Positions 16,874 through 24,404 of a stretch of 27,785 bases of DNA are shown here, piece after piece; the first letter of the stretch is position 1, and each line of letters starts with the position of its first letter. The position numbers and the translations under genes are program-made. The notes beneath the pieces were generated by a model, which was not told the origin of the DNA, did no database searches, and was given only the letters and a program-made list of their open reading frames with translations. This DNA comes from CAYQFQ01 sp964416925. GTDB lineage: Bacteria > Patescibacteriota > Minisyncoccia > Phycocordibacterales > GWA1-40-21. The stretch covers positions 1 through 27,785 of the forward strand of contig CAYQFQ010000009.1 of NCBI GenBank assembly GCA_964416925.1. The letters are read 5' to 3'.

Positions 16874-16925
16874 CCCTGTTAAATCCCGCTCTGCGGGCTC
16901 TGCTTTTGGCAGAGATTTAACAGGG
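16874..16925. repeat. Branched palindrome (12-bp outer stem enclosing two hairpins)
   Basis: CCCTGTTAAATC (16874-16885) pairs with GATTTAACAGGG (16914-16925). On the minus strand two 5-bp hairpins lie inside: TCTGC-CAAAA-GCAGA and CCCGC-AGA-GCGGG. The fold is a three-way junction. There is no T-run directly after it, so a simple rho-independent terminator is unlikely. Confidence 0.7.
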
Positions 16926-16965
16926 TTTAGAAAAACATAGTCGTTTCACTCCTTATTTTTCTAAA
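16926..16965 (-). repeat. 16-nt-loop hairpin, copy c
   Basis: On the minus strand the stem TTTAGAAAAATA/TGTTTTTCTAAA is 12 bp with one T-G wobble next to the loop. The loop is AGGAGTGAAACGACTA (16 nt). It lies 12 nt after the rpmH stop codon, within the presumed rpmH-rnpA transcript. Confidence 0.75.
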
Positions 16966-16977
16966 CAAAAAGAGGCT

Positions 16978-17133
16978 TTATAGCCCCTTATGTCTTTTAA
17001 CTGTTGAAAGTCTCTTTCTTCCTTTCTGTCTTCTCTTTTTTAGGACTCTCTTTCCATAAGAGGTCTTTGACCTGGAAAGAAAACCATGTTTCTTAGCTCT
17101 CTTTCTTTTTTTAGGTTGATATGTTTGCGACAT
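16978..17133 (-). CDS. rpmH: 50S ribosomal protein L34
   Basis: L34 is a small, highly basic large-subunit protein encoded next to rnpA in almost all bacteria. The 51-residue product begins MSQTYQPKKRKRAKKHGF and has the invariant core GFLSRS...GKRVLKKRRQKGRKRLS, characteristic of the family. The frame is open further upstream, to 17160, but the family start is the Met at 17133. A good promoter (-35 TTTACA, 17-nt spacer, -10 TATACT) places the start of transcription at this ATG, so the mRNA is probably leaderless. It is divergent from dnaA, the classical arrangement at bacterial origins. Confidence 0.95.
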   Translation of the reverse strand: MSQTYQPKKRKRAKKHGFLSRSKTSYGKRVLKKRRQKGRKRLSTVKRHKGL

Positions 17134-17139
17134 GAAGAG

Positions 17140-17168
17140 AGTATAAATCAAAATACCCAAATTGTAAA
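17140..17168 (-). promoter_or_regulatory. rpmH promoter (TTTACA-17-TATACT), leaderless
   Basis: On the minus strand the -35 TTTACA is the complement of 17163-17168, the spacer is exactly 17 nt, and the -10 TATACT is the complement of 17140-17145. Six nucleotides separate the -10 from the rpmH ATG. Confidence 0.7.
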
Positions 17169-17208
17169 GCTCTTAAATTCTCATTTATAGCATATGATAG
17201 TAGTAAGA

Positions 17209-17280
17209 TTGTTCACAGGTTATTAACAAAAAAAGTTTTTATAAACAGCCCTAACAACTTATAATCTTACCTGTAGATAA
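17209..17280. promoter_or_regulatory. dnaA upstream region with DnaA-box-like sites and a -10
   Basis: It holds TTGTTCACA (17209-17217, two differences from the TTATCCACA box), TATAAT (17260-17265) and TGTAGATAA (17272-17280, one difference from TGTGGATAA), 4 nt before the dnaA ATG. The layout suggests DnaA autoregulation, but the sites are imperfect. Confidence 0.5.
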
Positions 17281-17284
17281 ATTT

Positions 17285-18622
17285 ATGTCAGAAAACAAAA
17301 CTCTTTGGGATAATGTCTTAACACAAATGGAACTTTCCATGTCTAAAGCTAACTTTAGTATGTGGTTTAAAGACACCTATGTCCAAAAACAAGAAGACGG
17401 GACAGTGTTTTTGGCGGTTCCTAATGTTTTTGTGAAAGACTGGCTTATAAATAAATATCACAAAGATATTCTAAAAAATTTAAGAGAAGTTGGTGAACAC
17501 ATAAGAGCTGTTGAATATATAGTTGCGAAAGACGAGACAAAAAAACCTCAGCAAACAATATCTTCTAGCAATCACACAGAACTTCCTCTTAACGACTTCT
17601 ACGTAAACAAAGAGGACAACCTTAACCCTCGCTATACATTCGAAACTTTCGTGGTTGGACCTTTTAATGAACTTGCGCACGCGGCATCTCAAGCAATTCT
17701 TAAAAAATCAGTCGTGTATAATCCTTTTTTTGTATATGGAAGCACTGGTCATGGAAAGACTCACCTAATTCAAGCTCTTGGTAATCATTTTAAAACCACT
17801 GACCCAAGCAAAAAAATCTTTTATATGACTTCTGAGAAGTTTGTAAATGATTATCTAAACTCCCTTAATACTGGTTCAGTAAACGCTTTTAAAGAAAAAT
17901 ATAGAAAATATGATGTTTTAATCATTGACGACATTCAATTCTTGTCTAAAAAAGACAAATCTCAAGAAGAGTTCTTCCATTTATTCAATAGTTTCCATGA
18001 AAGCAGCAAACAACTTATATTTTCTTCTGATAAACACCCAAATTTTATCCCAGATATTGAAGACAGAATAAAATCTAGATTTAACGCTGGTATGATCGTT
18101 GAAATAATGAAACCAGATTTTGAATCTAGAATACAAATATTCAAGAAAAAATCTGCGATGATTAATCTTTCTATATCAAATGATGTTATTGAATATCTAG
18201 CTTCATCAGTAGAAGGGAATATAAGAGAGCTTGAGGGAATTCTCAATATAATAATGTGTCAGACACAACTTAAACAAAGGGATTTAAACATTACTGAAAT
18301 AAAAGAGCTCCTTAAGAACAGTGGAAAACCTAAAAAAACATTCTCCGTTAAAGAAATAGTTAAAACAGTGGCAGCTTTCTATGGTATAGAAGAAGATGAA
18401 ATTTATAACAAAGGCAGAAAAAAGGAAGTTATTAAGCCGAGACAGGTGATTATGTACCTTTTGAGAGAAGATTTAGATATTTCTTTCCCATCGATTGGAG
18501 AAAAAGTTGGAAATAGAGATCATTCAACAGTAATTCACTCATACGAAAAGATAAAAAATGATATCAAGACCGACAACAATCTTTTACAGGAGGTAACACA
18601 AATAAGATCGATGTTAAAATAG
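17285..18622 (+). CDS. dnaA: Chromosomal replication initiator DnaA
   Basis: DnaA binds DnaA boxes at oriC, oligomerises with ATP and opens the duplex. The 445-residue product has domain I (about 1-80: LWDNVLTQMELSMSKANFSM, then WFKDTYV), a short domain II linker, and AAA+ domain III with Walker A GSTGHGKT (152-159), Walker B VLIIDDIQF (211-219), sensor I SSDKHP and arginine finger R265 in RIKSRFNAGM. Helix-turn-helix domain IV carries the signature GNRDHSTVIHSYEKI (about 409-423). It is divergent from rpmH, with dnaN 215 nt downstream, the canonical origin layout. Confidence 0.98.
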   Translation: MSENKTLWDNVLTQMELSMSKANFSMWFKDTYVQKQEDGTVFLAVPNVFVKDWLINKYHKDILKNLREVGEHIRAVEYIVAKDETKKPQQTISSSNHTELPLNDFYVNKEDNLNPRYTFETFVVGPFNELAHAASQAILKKSVVYNPFFVYGSTGHGKTHLIQALGNHFKTTDPSKKIFYMTSEKFVNDYLNSLNTGSVNAFKEKYRKYDVLIIDDIQFLSKKDKSQEEFFHLFNSFHESSKQLIFSSDKHPNFIPDIEDRIKSRFNAGMIVEIMKPDFESRIQIFKKKSAMINLSISNDVIEYLASSVEGNIRELEGILNIIMCQTQLKQRDLNITEIKELLKNSGKPKKTFSVKEIVKTVAAFYGIEEDEIYNKGRKKEVIKPRQVIMYLLREDLDISFPSIGEKVGNRDHSTVIHSYEKIKNDIKTDNNLLQEVTQIRSMLK

Positions 18623-18837
18623 TATAGATAACCTGTGGATAAAACCAAAACAAACTGTTAATTATTTATTGATAAAAAGAGATAGAAAAAATATAGGTTA
18701 GTTATAGACATTAATATAAACACAAACAGATAAGATAAAATTTCAAAATAGGCTTCTGTATGAATATATAATTAATTATTAACATATAAACACATATAAT
18801 AATATTAATAGGTTTTTAATAAAATAATACAAATAAT
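18623..18837. other. Putative replication origin region between dnaA and dnaN
   Basis: This 215-nt gene-free, extremely AT-rich stretch contains a perfect DnaA box TGTGGATAA (18634-18642). A run of A/T triplets before dnaN (about 18765-18837) could act as the unwinding element. TATAAT at 18795-18800 may be the dnaN promoter. The dnaA-dnaN context and box support oriC. Only one perfect box is visible, so assignment relies largely on context. Confidence 0.55.
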
Positions 18838-19938
18838 ATGAAGATCGAATCCGTTAAAGATAAATTGAGTGTAGCAATCTCAAAAGCAGGGAGAATCACA
18901 AGTAAAAATTTAACTCTACCTGTATTATCTTGTCTTCTTCTTGAAACCAATAAGAACTTTTTAAAGATAAAAGCAACAAACCTTGATCTTGGTGTAGAGA
19001 TAATGGTTCCAGTAAAAACAGAGATTGAAGGGGTGGTTGCAGTTCCTGCACAGGTTATAAACAATTTTCTTAATAATCTTGATGACAACAAAAGTGTTAC
19101 TCTAGAAAAGAAAGAAAATACACTAGAAATTAGGTCTGAAAGCAGTGTCGCAGACATAAAAACCTTCCCAGTGGATGATTTTCCTACAATTCCTCAAGTA
19201 GAAAATGGTAAATCTTTTAAAATTCAAGCCAGAGATTTTTTGAAAGGGCTCAAAGCTGTTCTTTATAGCTCCTCAACTTCTAGTGTAAAACCAGAACTTG
19301 CTTCAGTTTATATATATTCAGAAGATGAAAATGTGGTGTTTGTCGCTACGGACTCTTTCCGTTTGGCTGAAAAGAAGATAAAGACAAAAAATTCGGTAGA
19401 TTTCGGCGGAATATTATTGCCTTACAAGAATGCTGCAGATATTGTTAAGCTTTTTGAGGATATTGATGATCAGATTGAGATTAAGGTTTCAAAGAATCAG
19501 ATTTCAGTTTTCTATAGCGGGTTGTATGTTGTTTCGAGGGTTATAGACGGAGTTTTTCCAGATTATAAACAAATTATCCCCAAGGAGCATAAAACACAGG
19601 TTATTGTGTTAAAACAAGACATAATAAATTCACTAAAACTTTCAAATATATTTTCTGATAGTTTTAATCAAATAAATTTAAAGGTTGTTCCTGGAAAGAG
19701 ATTGTTTCAAGCCAAGACAAAAAATCTTGATGTTGGGGAGAACACAAACAGAATAGATGCAACCACAGAAGGGGAGGAAATAGATATCAATTTTAACCAC
19801 AGATATATTACTGATTGTCTCTCTACAATAGACTCTGATAGCGTATTTTTGACCTTCAACGGCATGGCAAAGCCCCTTGTGATAAAAGGTGTGTCAGATA
19901 AGAGCTTTACGTATTTGGTGATGCCAATGAATCGGTAA
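18838..19938 (+). CDS. dnaN: DNA polymerase III beta subunit (sliding clamp)
   Basis: DnaN forms the dimeric ring that tethers the replicative polymerase to DNA. The 366-residue length matches the three-domain clamp. Features seen: N-terminal MKIESVKDKLSVAISKAGRI, LPVLSCLLLET, ATNLDLGVEI, the central KPELASVYIYSE and FVATDSFRLAEKKI segment, FPDYKQIIPKEH, and the C-terminal LVMPMNR, matching the typical MPMR-like end that contributes to the partner-binding pocket. It follows dnaA across the putative origin and starts ATG AAG with no clear Shine-Dalgarno. Confidence 0.97.
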   Translation: MKIESVKDKLSVAISKAGRITSKNLTLPVLSCLLLETNKNFLKIKATNLDLGVEIMVPVKTEIEGVVAVPAQVINNFLNNLDDNKSVTLEKKENTLEIRSESSVADIKTFPVDDFPTIPQVENGKSFKIQARDFLKGLKAVLYSSSTSSVKPELASVYIYSEDENVVFVATDSFRLAEKKIKTKNSVDFGGILLPYKNAADIVKLFEDIDDQIEIKVSKNQISVFYSGLYVVSRVIDGVFPDYKQIIPKEHKTQVIVLKQDIINSLKLSNIFSDSFNQINLKVVPGKRLFQAKTKNLDVGENTNRIDATTEGEEIDINFNHRYITDCLSTIDSDSVFLTFNGMAKPLVIKGVSDKSFTYLVMPMNR

Positions 19939-19965
19939 TTGCTCCATAAAAATTAATGTCGCTTT

Positions 19966-19974
19966 TGTTATAAA
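19966..19974 (+). promoter_or_regulatory. Extended -10 (TGTTATAAA) directly before the 276-residue gene
   Basis: TGTTATAAA ends 5 nt before ATG 19980, which would give a leaderless transcript. There is no clear -35. Confidence 0.45.
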
Positions 19975-19979
19975 AAAAT

Positions 19980-20810
19980 ATGGAAAAAAAAGAGTGGACA
20001 GGGTCTGATATAGACACAGAAATAAAAGATAAAAGTTTGTTGGGGGTAAATCAATCAGAAGGGCTCTATACAAATGCCGACATTTTTATGTGGGAAGAAG
20101 GGGCGGCTAAATATAAAGAATTTGTAAGTAATGTAAAAGAGATAGATAAATATAATCAAGAAGATAAAGGTGGATTACAGGCAATGTTTTTAGGAGAAAA
20201 ACCCGCCTGTTTCTATAACAGGTTAGCCCTTAGTCACAAAGAGGAACTAGAGAATCTTGGTTTTGAATTTATTGGAAATTATTGTTTTAGACCAGAGCTT
20301 GTTTTGGGTGTAATAGAGAAATATAAAAAAGACATCATATTTTTAGATCAAGATCCGATTAAATTAATGGAAGAATTAAACATGGCGACCCATGGAGAAC
20401 AGAATATTATAAGGGGGTTAGTTTTGGGTTTTCCTTTATCTTCTGTTTTGGGTTATGAAAAGGCAACAAAGTTTGGAATAGAGGAGGTAATAAAATCTCT
20501 TTATGATCTATTACCCAATGATGGAAAGAAATATTTAGAGGAAACTTTTTATAATAATAGACAGGGAAATCAAGAAATGTTTAATTGGATCATCGACAGA
20601 CTATTAGAATATAGGGATGTTTTGAAACTGGATGAGTCCAGACTAACAAAGGTGGTTGATGGTTTAAAAATGACTACTAATGCAAGACTTATAGATGTAA
20701 ATGGAATTAGTTGGACTGAGTATGAATATTCAGCAGATAGTGTTATTAAACAAAATCGTCTAATGGCTTCTTTTAAGAAAGGTGGTTTTCTCTCTAATGA
20801 GCAAGTTTAG
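19980..20810 (+). CDS. Hypothetical protein, unknown function
   Basis: I do not recognise this 276-residue protein. It is acidic, soluble-looking and mostly helical, with no signal peptide or membrane segment. Noticeable parts are GLQAMFLGEKPACFYNRLAL, the helix-breaking RGLVLGFPLSSVLGYEKATK and NARLIDVNGISWTEYEYSAD. The RGLVLGFPL-type stretch reminds me of unannotated CPR proteins, but I cannot name a family. It has its own leaderless-type -10, lies 41 nt after dnaN, and is followed by the DciA-like gene on the same strand. Codon use looks like its neighbours, so I see no sign of transfer. Confidence 0.7.
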   Translation: MEKKEWTGSDIDTEIKDKSLLGVNQSEGLYTNADIFMWEEGAAKYKEFVSNVKEIDKYNQEDKGGLQAMFLGEKPACFYNRLALSHKEELENLGFEFIGNYCFRPELVLGVIEKYKKDIIFLDQDPIKLMEELNMATHGEQNIIRGLVLGFPLSSVLGYEKATKFGIEEVIKSLYDLLPNDGKKYLEETFYNNRQGNQEMFNWIIDRLLEYRDVLKLDESRLTKVVDGLKMTTNARLIDVNGISWTEYEYSADSVIKQNRLMASFKKGGFLSNEQV

Positions 20811-20869
20811 TTATAATTAGGATATCTTTTTAAGAGGAACGATTACGGGTTAAATCTATAAACAAAAAA

Positions 20870-21124
20870 ATGTTTAATATATCCTCATATTTAGAAAAAT
20901 TTAAACAGCTTTACTCAGAAAATCTGTATTTCAAGGATACGATTGTTAAGGTTGTTAAAGAAGTAACTAATATTGATATAAATAAAGAAGCTATAAATTA
21001 TAAAAAGGGTATATTAATACTTAATGTTAAACCTATTTTAAAAAGCGAACTTTTCCTAAAGAAAAGTCCGCTTTTGAAGAAGTTTGGTGAAGTTATTCCA
21101 AACAAAATTACCGACTTACGATAA
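20870..21124 (+). CDS. DciA/DUF721-like small protein
   Basis: DciA (DUF721) proteins have a KH-like fold and act with DnaA and DnaB in loading the replicative helicase in bacteria without DnaC. This 84-residue protein has the family pattern in its C-terminal half: ILILNVKPILKSELFLKK, then LLKKFGEVIPNKITDLR, matching the typical strand-helix-[KR]xxLLxxLNxxLGxxxVxxLR ending. The N-terminus is helical. A TATAAT at 20812-20817 may drive it, with a ~45-nt leader. Location just after dnaA-dnaN fits a replication role. Its TAA stop directly touches the TAA of the convergent PBP gene. Short length makes the assignment moderate. Confidence 0.55.
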   Translation: MFNISSYLEKFKQLYSENLYFKDTIVKVVKEVTNIDINKEAINYKKGILILNVKPILKSELFLKKSPLLKKFGEVIPNKITDLR

Positions 21125-23629
21125 TTAATTAACCCTAAAACTTATTGTTGCTTCGTTTTTGTTGTATAACCCATCAAATCCAACAACTTTTAGAGTGTTT
21201 TCTTGTTGTAAATTATTTATCTGACTTGGGACAAAAGATACTGTGTAGGGATTATTGTAGGAAGATCCAATAAAGCTGTCATTTATATAAAAGTCTGCCT
21301 TAAGTGGAATATTTCTTGTTTGTATTTGTGCAGAAGCAGTTACTTTTTCATCTCTGTTATAACTTGTTCCGCTTGTGGGATACAATATGATTATATTTGG
21401 TTTACTTCCTGCTGTATGAACATTGTCATATCCTGTTGGTTTTACTGGGTTGTCTATGATTTGAGTTTTTAACCATTCTTGAACAGAGAATTCCCAAGAT
21501 TTAAATTGAGAATCTGATTCGGGGTTTGTTGGTACAGGGCCCAATGGATCTTTTTTATCTACCCAATAAAGTATCGAGTGAACATTTGTGATGGCTTTTT
21601 CGGCTTTTGTTTCTTCTGGGGTATATTCTGTTGCAAGTAATCCTGAAATTTTATCAATTGTATATGTTTCATTGCCTTGCCAAATACCCCTGAGAACCGG
21701 TTTTATATTTTTGTTCTGTTCCGTTGTTTTTTTGAAAGGATCATTTGTATATTTTGGAAAAGTTTTTACCATAAATTCATGCCATAGGGGAGAGACTATG
21801 AATCCAGCAACCTTTTTATCCATTGGGGTGTTCGCATTATTTCCTACCCAAGCACCAACAACAATATCAGGTGTATAACCAACAATCCATGCATCTTTAT
21901 AATCGTTTGTAGTTCCTGTTTTTACGGCCACCTGTCTGTCTGCAAAATACAAAGATGAGTATGCTCCAAAGACAGGAGTTCGAGCGGTGTCATCAGATAA
22001 AATATCAGACATTGTTAAGGCGATATCGCTTGAGATAACCGGATTTGGTTTTGACTCAAATTTTTCCACCATATTTCCAGAAGAGTCTTCAATCGAGATA
22101 ATACCTGTGTAAGGATTTCTAACTCCTTCGTTTGCGAATACTCCATAAGCACTAGTCATATCGAGAAGTGTTACTTCTCCACCACCAAGAACGAGTGAGA
22201 GTCCATAGACATCCTCATTCAATAGAGTACTGATTCCCATAGACTTTGCTGTTTGAAGTGAGTCTCTGAGTCCGGCAAGATATGAAAGTTTTACGGCAGG
22301 GACGTTTCTTGATTGTGCTAAAGCATCTCGAAGTGTTATAGGGCCGACATAAGTTCCTGTGTAATTTACTGGAGAGTAGCATCCTTCAGGTCTGCTATTT
22401 CCAGGTAGGGTAATTGGACCAACAGGGCTACAACTAGAGTTAAACTCTGTTGGTAAATCGAAGAGTACTGTCTCAGGAGTATACCCCTTACTAAATGCGG
22501 TAGCGTAAACAAACGGTTTGAAGGTTGATCCTGGCTGTCTCTTTGCAATAACAATGTTGAAGTTACCATCTATTTCCGTATCAAAATAATCTCTTGACCC
22601 AACCATTACTAATATTTGTCCTGTTTTTGGGTCGATAGCCACAAGAGATGCGTTCTCTGCTTTATACAATTTTGCATTTTCTAACGCTTTTCTTTTAACA
22701 ATCTCTTCAGCTTTTTGTTGAAGATCAAAGTCTAATGTGGTTATTACTTTGTAGCCGTTTTCTTCAACTGCTCTTTCACCATATTTTTCAATAAGATACT
22801 GTCTTATAAACTCGACGAAGTGAGGTGCGAAAATTCCATATTTCTCTTTTGGTTTAAATTCTATAACTTCTTTTTTTGCGGCAGTAAATTCATCTTGAGT
22901 AATAAATTTCTTCTCTAACATTTTTTGTAGAACTAGATTTTTTCTGTTATCTAAGTCTGACTTATTATTTCCATAAGGCGAATAGTAGGTTGGAGCTTGG
23001 GGGATAGCAGCGAGGTAAGCCGATTCGGCGATAGAGAGATCTGTCGAGCTCTTTCCAAAGAAAGCCTTGCTTGCTTCTTCTACTCCATAAATGTTTCCAC
23101 CGTAAGGTGTTTCATTAAGATAAAGTGATAGGATCTGTTCTTTCGATATTGTTCTTTCTAGTTTTAGTGATAGATACCATTCTTTCAGTTTTCTTGAAAT
23201 TGTTTTCTCTTTGGTTAGAAGAGAATTTTTCACAACCTGTTGAGTTATTGTAGATCCGCCTTGCCCATAACTTCCGCTTACTAAGTTTGCTAAAACAGCA
23301 CGAATTATCGATGTTATTTTTATGCCGTGATGCTCATAAAAGTCAGCATCTTCTATAGCAACTGTCGCATTTTTTATATTTTTTGAGATATTCTCGAAAG
23401 GGACAACTGTTCTTCTAATGTCTAGATGAATGTTATATAGAAGGGTTTCTCCTGTTCGGTCATAAATCTTAGTGGACTGTGCAATTTTTCTATCTTCAAA
23501 GGAAGAAAGATCTGGAAGAGTGAATGTTGAAATCCATGCAGCTAGTATGCTTAGAATTAACAATATGCAAATTGTTGAATATATGGCTATTTTCTTGAAA
23601 AGACGCCCTTTTTTTCTATTTATTTTCAT
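21125..23629 (-). CDS. Class A penicillin-binding protein (transglycosylase/transpeptidase, PBP1A type)
   Basis: This bifunctional peptidoglycan synthase polymerises glycan strands and crosslinks peptides outside the membrane. The 834-residue protein has an N-terminal anchor (about 14-36). The GT51 domain carries EDADFYEHHG (catalytic E93), GQGGSTITQQVVKN and a KEWYLSLKLERTISKEQIL segment. The transpeptidase domain carries S368-T-F-K371, S440-R-N442 and K570-T-G-T573. The C-terminal ~100 residues form an Ig-like module (IIILYPTSGTSYNRDEK, then DFYINDSFIG) of the kind seen at the end of PBP1C-type proteins. A TGCTATAAT extended -10 lies 11 nt upstream of the ATG. It is divergent from ruvC and convergent, without any gap, with the DciA-like gene. 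Confidence 0.95.
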   Translation of the reverse strand: MKINRKKGRLFKKIAIYSTICILLILSILAAWISTFTLPDLSSFEDRKIAQSTKIYDRTGETLLYNIHLDIRRTVVPFENISKNIKNATVAIEDADFYEHHGIKITSIIRAVLANLVSGSYGQGGSTITQQVVKNSLLTKEKTISRKLKEWYLSLKLERTISKEQILSLYLNETPYGGNIYGVEEASKAFFGKSSTDLSIAESAYLAAIPQAPTYYSPYGNNKSDLDNRKNLVLQKMLEKKFITQDEFTAAKKEVIEFKPKEKYGIFAPHFVEFIRQYLIEKYGERAVEENGYKVITTLDFDLQQKAEEIVKRKALENAKLYKAENASLVAIDPKTGQILVMVGSRDYFDTEIDGNFNIVIAKRQPGSTFKPFVYATAFSKGYTPETVLFDLPTEFNSSCSPVGPITLPGNSRPEGCYSPVNYTGTYVGPITLRDALAQSRNVPAVKLSYLAGLRDSLQTAKSMGISTLLNEDVYGLSLVLGGGEVTLLDMTSAYGVFANEGVRNPYTGIISIEDSSGNMVEKFESKPNPVISSDIALTMSDILSDDTARTPVFGAYSSLYFADRQVAVKTGTTNDYKDAWIVGYTPDIVVGAWVGNNANTPMDKKVAGFIVSPLWHEFMVKTFPKYTNDPFKKTTEQNKNIKPVLRGIWQGNETYTIDKISGLLATEYTPEETKAEKAITNVHSILYWVDKKDPLGPVPTNPESDSQFKSWEFSVQEWLKTQIIDNPVKPTGYDNVHTAGSKPNIIILYPTSGTSYNRDEKVTASAQIQTRNIPLKADFYINDSFIGSSYNNPYTVSFVPSQINNLQQENTLKVVGFDGLYNKNEATISFRVN

Positions 23630-23640
23630 AATGTTTTTAA

Positions 23641-23649
23641 ATTATAGCA
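23641..23649 (-). promoter_or_regulatory. Extended -10 promoter (TGCTATAAT) of the PBP gene
   Basis: On the minus strand TGCTATAAT ends 11 nt before the start codon at 23629, leaving an expected leader of about 5 nt. It lies in the 40-nt divergent spacer with ruvC. Confidence 0.6.
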
Positions 23650-23669
23650 CTTTGTGATAAATTGAATAC

Positions 23670-24177
23670 ATGAGAATCATCTCCATTGATCCGGGCTATG
23701 AAAGAGTCGGGGTTGCAATCATTGAAAAAAATAAAAACAAAGAAGAACTAATTTTTTCTGAGTGCATTGAAACCTCTCGGGAACTTCCGCACTCAGAAAG
23801 ACTTCTTGCTGTTGGTTCAAGAGTTGCATCTGTTATTGCAGAATTTTCACCAAGTGCCCTTGCGACCGAAAGCCTTTTTTTTAAAAATAATCAAAAAACT
23901 GCGATGAAGGTTTCTGAGGCGAGGGGAGTNNNNNNNNNNGGGAGTAATAATATATGAAGCGCAAAAAGCTGGTTTGAAAATCTTTGAGTACACCCCACTT
24001 CAAATAAAAATTGCCACGACAGGTTTTGGTAGGAGTGAAAAGAATCAAGTTACAGAAATGGTTAAAAGACTTATAAAAATAAATAAACCTATTAAATATG
24101 ATGACGAGTATGATGCAATTGCTGTTGGTTTAACTTTTTTTGCGACAGACTTTAGTAGAATTAATAAAACCCTGTAA
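23670..24177 (+). CDS. ruvC: Holliday junction resolvase RuvC, interrupted by an N gap
   Basis: RuvC cleaves Holliday junctions during recombination, normally with RuvAB. Start: MRIISIDPGYERVGVAII, with catalytic D7. ATESLFF gives E67, and KYDDEYDAIAVGL gives D140 and D143, completing the four acidic residues. Ten Ns (23930-23939) split the frame. GGGAGT stands on both sides (23924-23929 and 23940-23945), and removing the Ns and one copy reads VSEARGVIIYEAQKAG in a single frame, giving 163 residues, the normal length. The stop codon lies in the loop of a terminator hairpin. A GATAAA 9 nt upstream of the ATG may be the -10, giving another near-leaderless start. Confidence 0.93.
23930..23939. 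other. Assembly gap (10 N) inside ruvC
   Basis: The hexamer GGGAGT lies on both sides. Collapsing it restores the ruvC frame, so the contigs overlap and no sequence is missing. Confidence 0.9.
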
Positions 24178-24194
24178 AGACAGGGTTTTATTAA
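24161..24194. terminator. Terminator overlapping the end of ruvC
   Basis: TTAATAAAACCCTG (24161-24174) pairs with CAGGGTTTTATTAA (24181-24194), a 14-bp perfect stem followed by a T-rich tract. The last codons of ruvC are the left arm and the TAA stop (24175-24177) lies in the loop. It also fits termination of the minus-strand acidic gene. Confidence 0.88.
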
Positions 24195-24215
24195 TTTTAT
24201 TTTTTAAACCAGAAA

Positions 24216-24404
24216 CTATATTTCGTAGAAACTCCCACCCATCATTTCGGCGAGGTCTCCTTCTTCATCGTCTTCCTCAGTTTCTTCCTCCTCTTCTAAA
24301 TCACCATCAATAGGTTCAAAAGCGTCTAGAACAGCGTCAGATATAGGGCCCTTTGTCCCACCTTCTTCGTCGTCCTCTTTTTTGTCTTCTTCTTTATCGC
24401 TCAT
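24216..24404 (-). CDS. Small highly acidic protein, unknown function
   Basis: A 62-residue protein composed largely of Glu and Asp, with a short uncharged core (GPISDAVLDAFEPIDGDL) and the ending AEMMGGSFYEI. It is probably disordered apart from that core. There is no membrane segment. It has a plausible place between two transcription units, ends near the bidirectional ruvC terminator, and its start lies next to AT-rich DNA, but I see no Shine-Dalgarno. The core and tail look more like a conserved peptide than chance acidic coding. I do not recognise a family. Confidence 0.55.
   Translation of the reverse strand: MSDKEEDKKEDDEEGGTKGPISDAVLDAFEPIDGDLEEEEETEEDDEEGDLAEMMGGSFYEI

Larger units (their letters stand above)
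16837..16965. repeat. BIME-like composite palindromic element between rpmH and rnpA
   Basis: Two hairpins with the conserved 16-nt loop face each other (copy b on plus, copy c on minus) around a branched palindrome (16874-16925). The whole 129-bp unit fills nearly all of the rpmH-rnpA spacer. Its build (two hairpin elements in inverted orientation around a linker) is that of the BIMEs mobilised by RAYTs, and a RAYT lies at the start of the window. That link is an inference. Confidence 0.6.

Noticed and set aside
16940..16975. A tiny frame MFF-stop preceded by AAGGAG on the minus strand between rpmH and rnpA, possibly a leader peptide
   Set aside because: The AAGGAG and ATG are part of the conserved hairpin loop and stem, which explains them better. 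Three codons cannot be supported as a gene.
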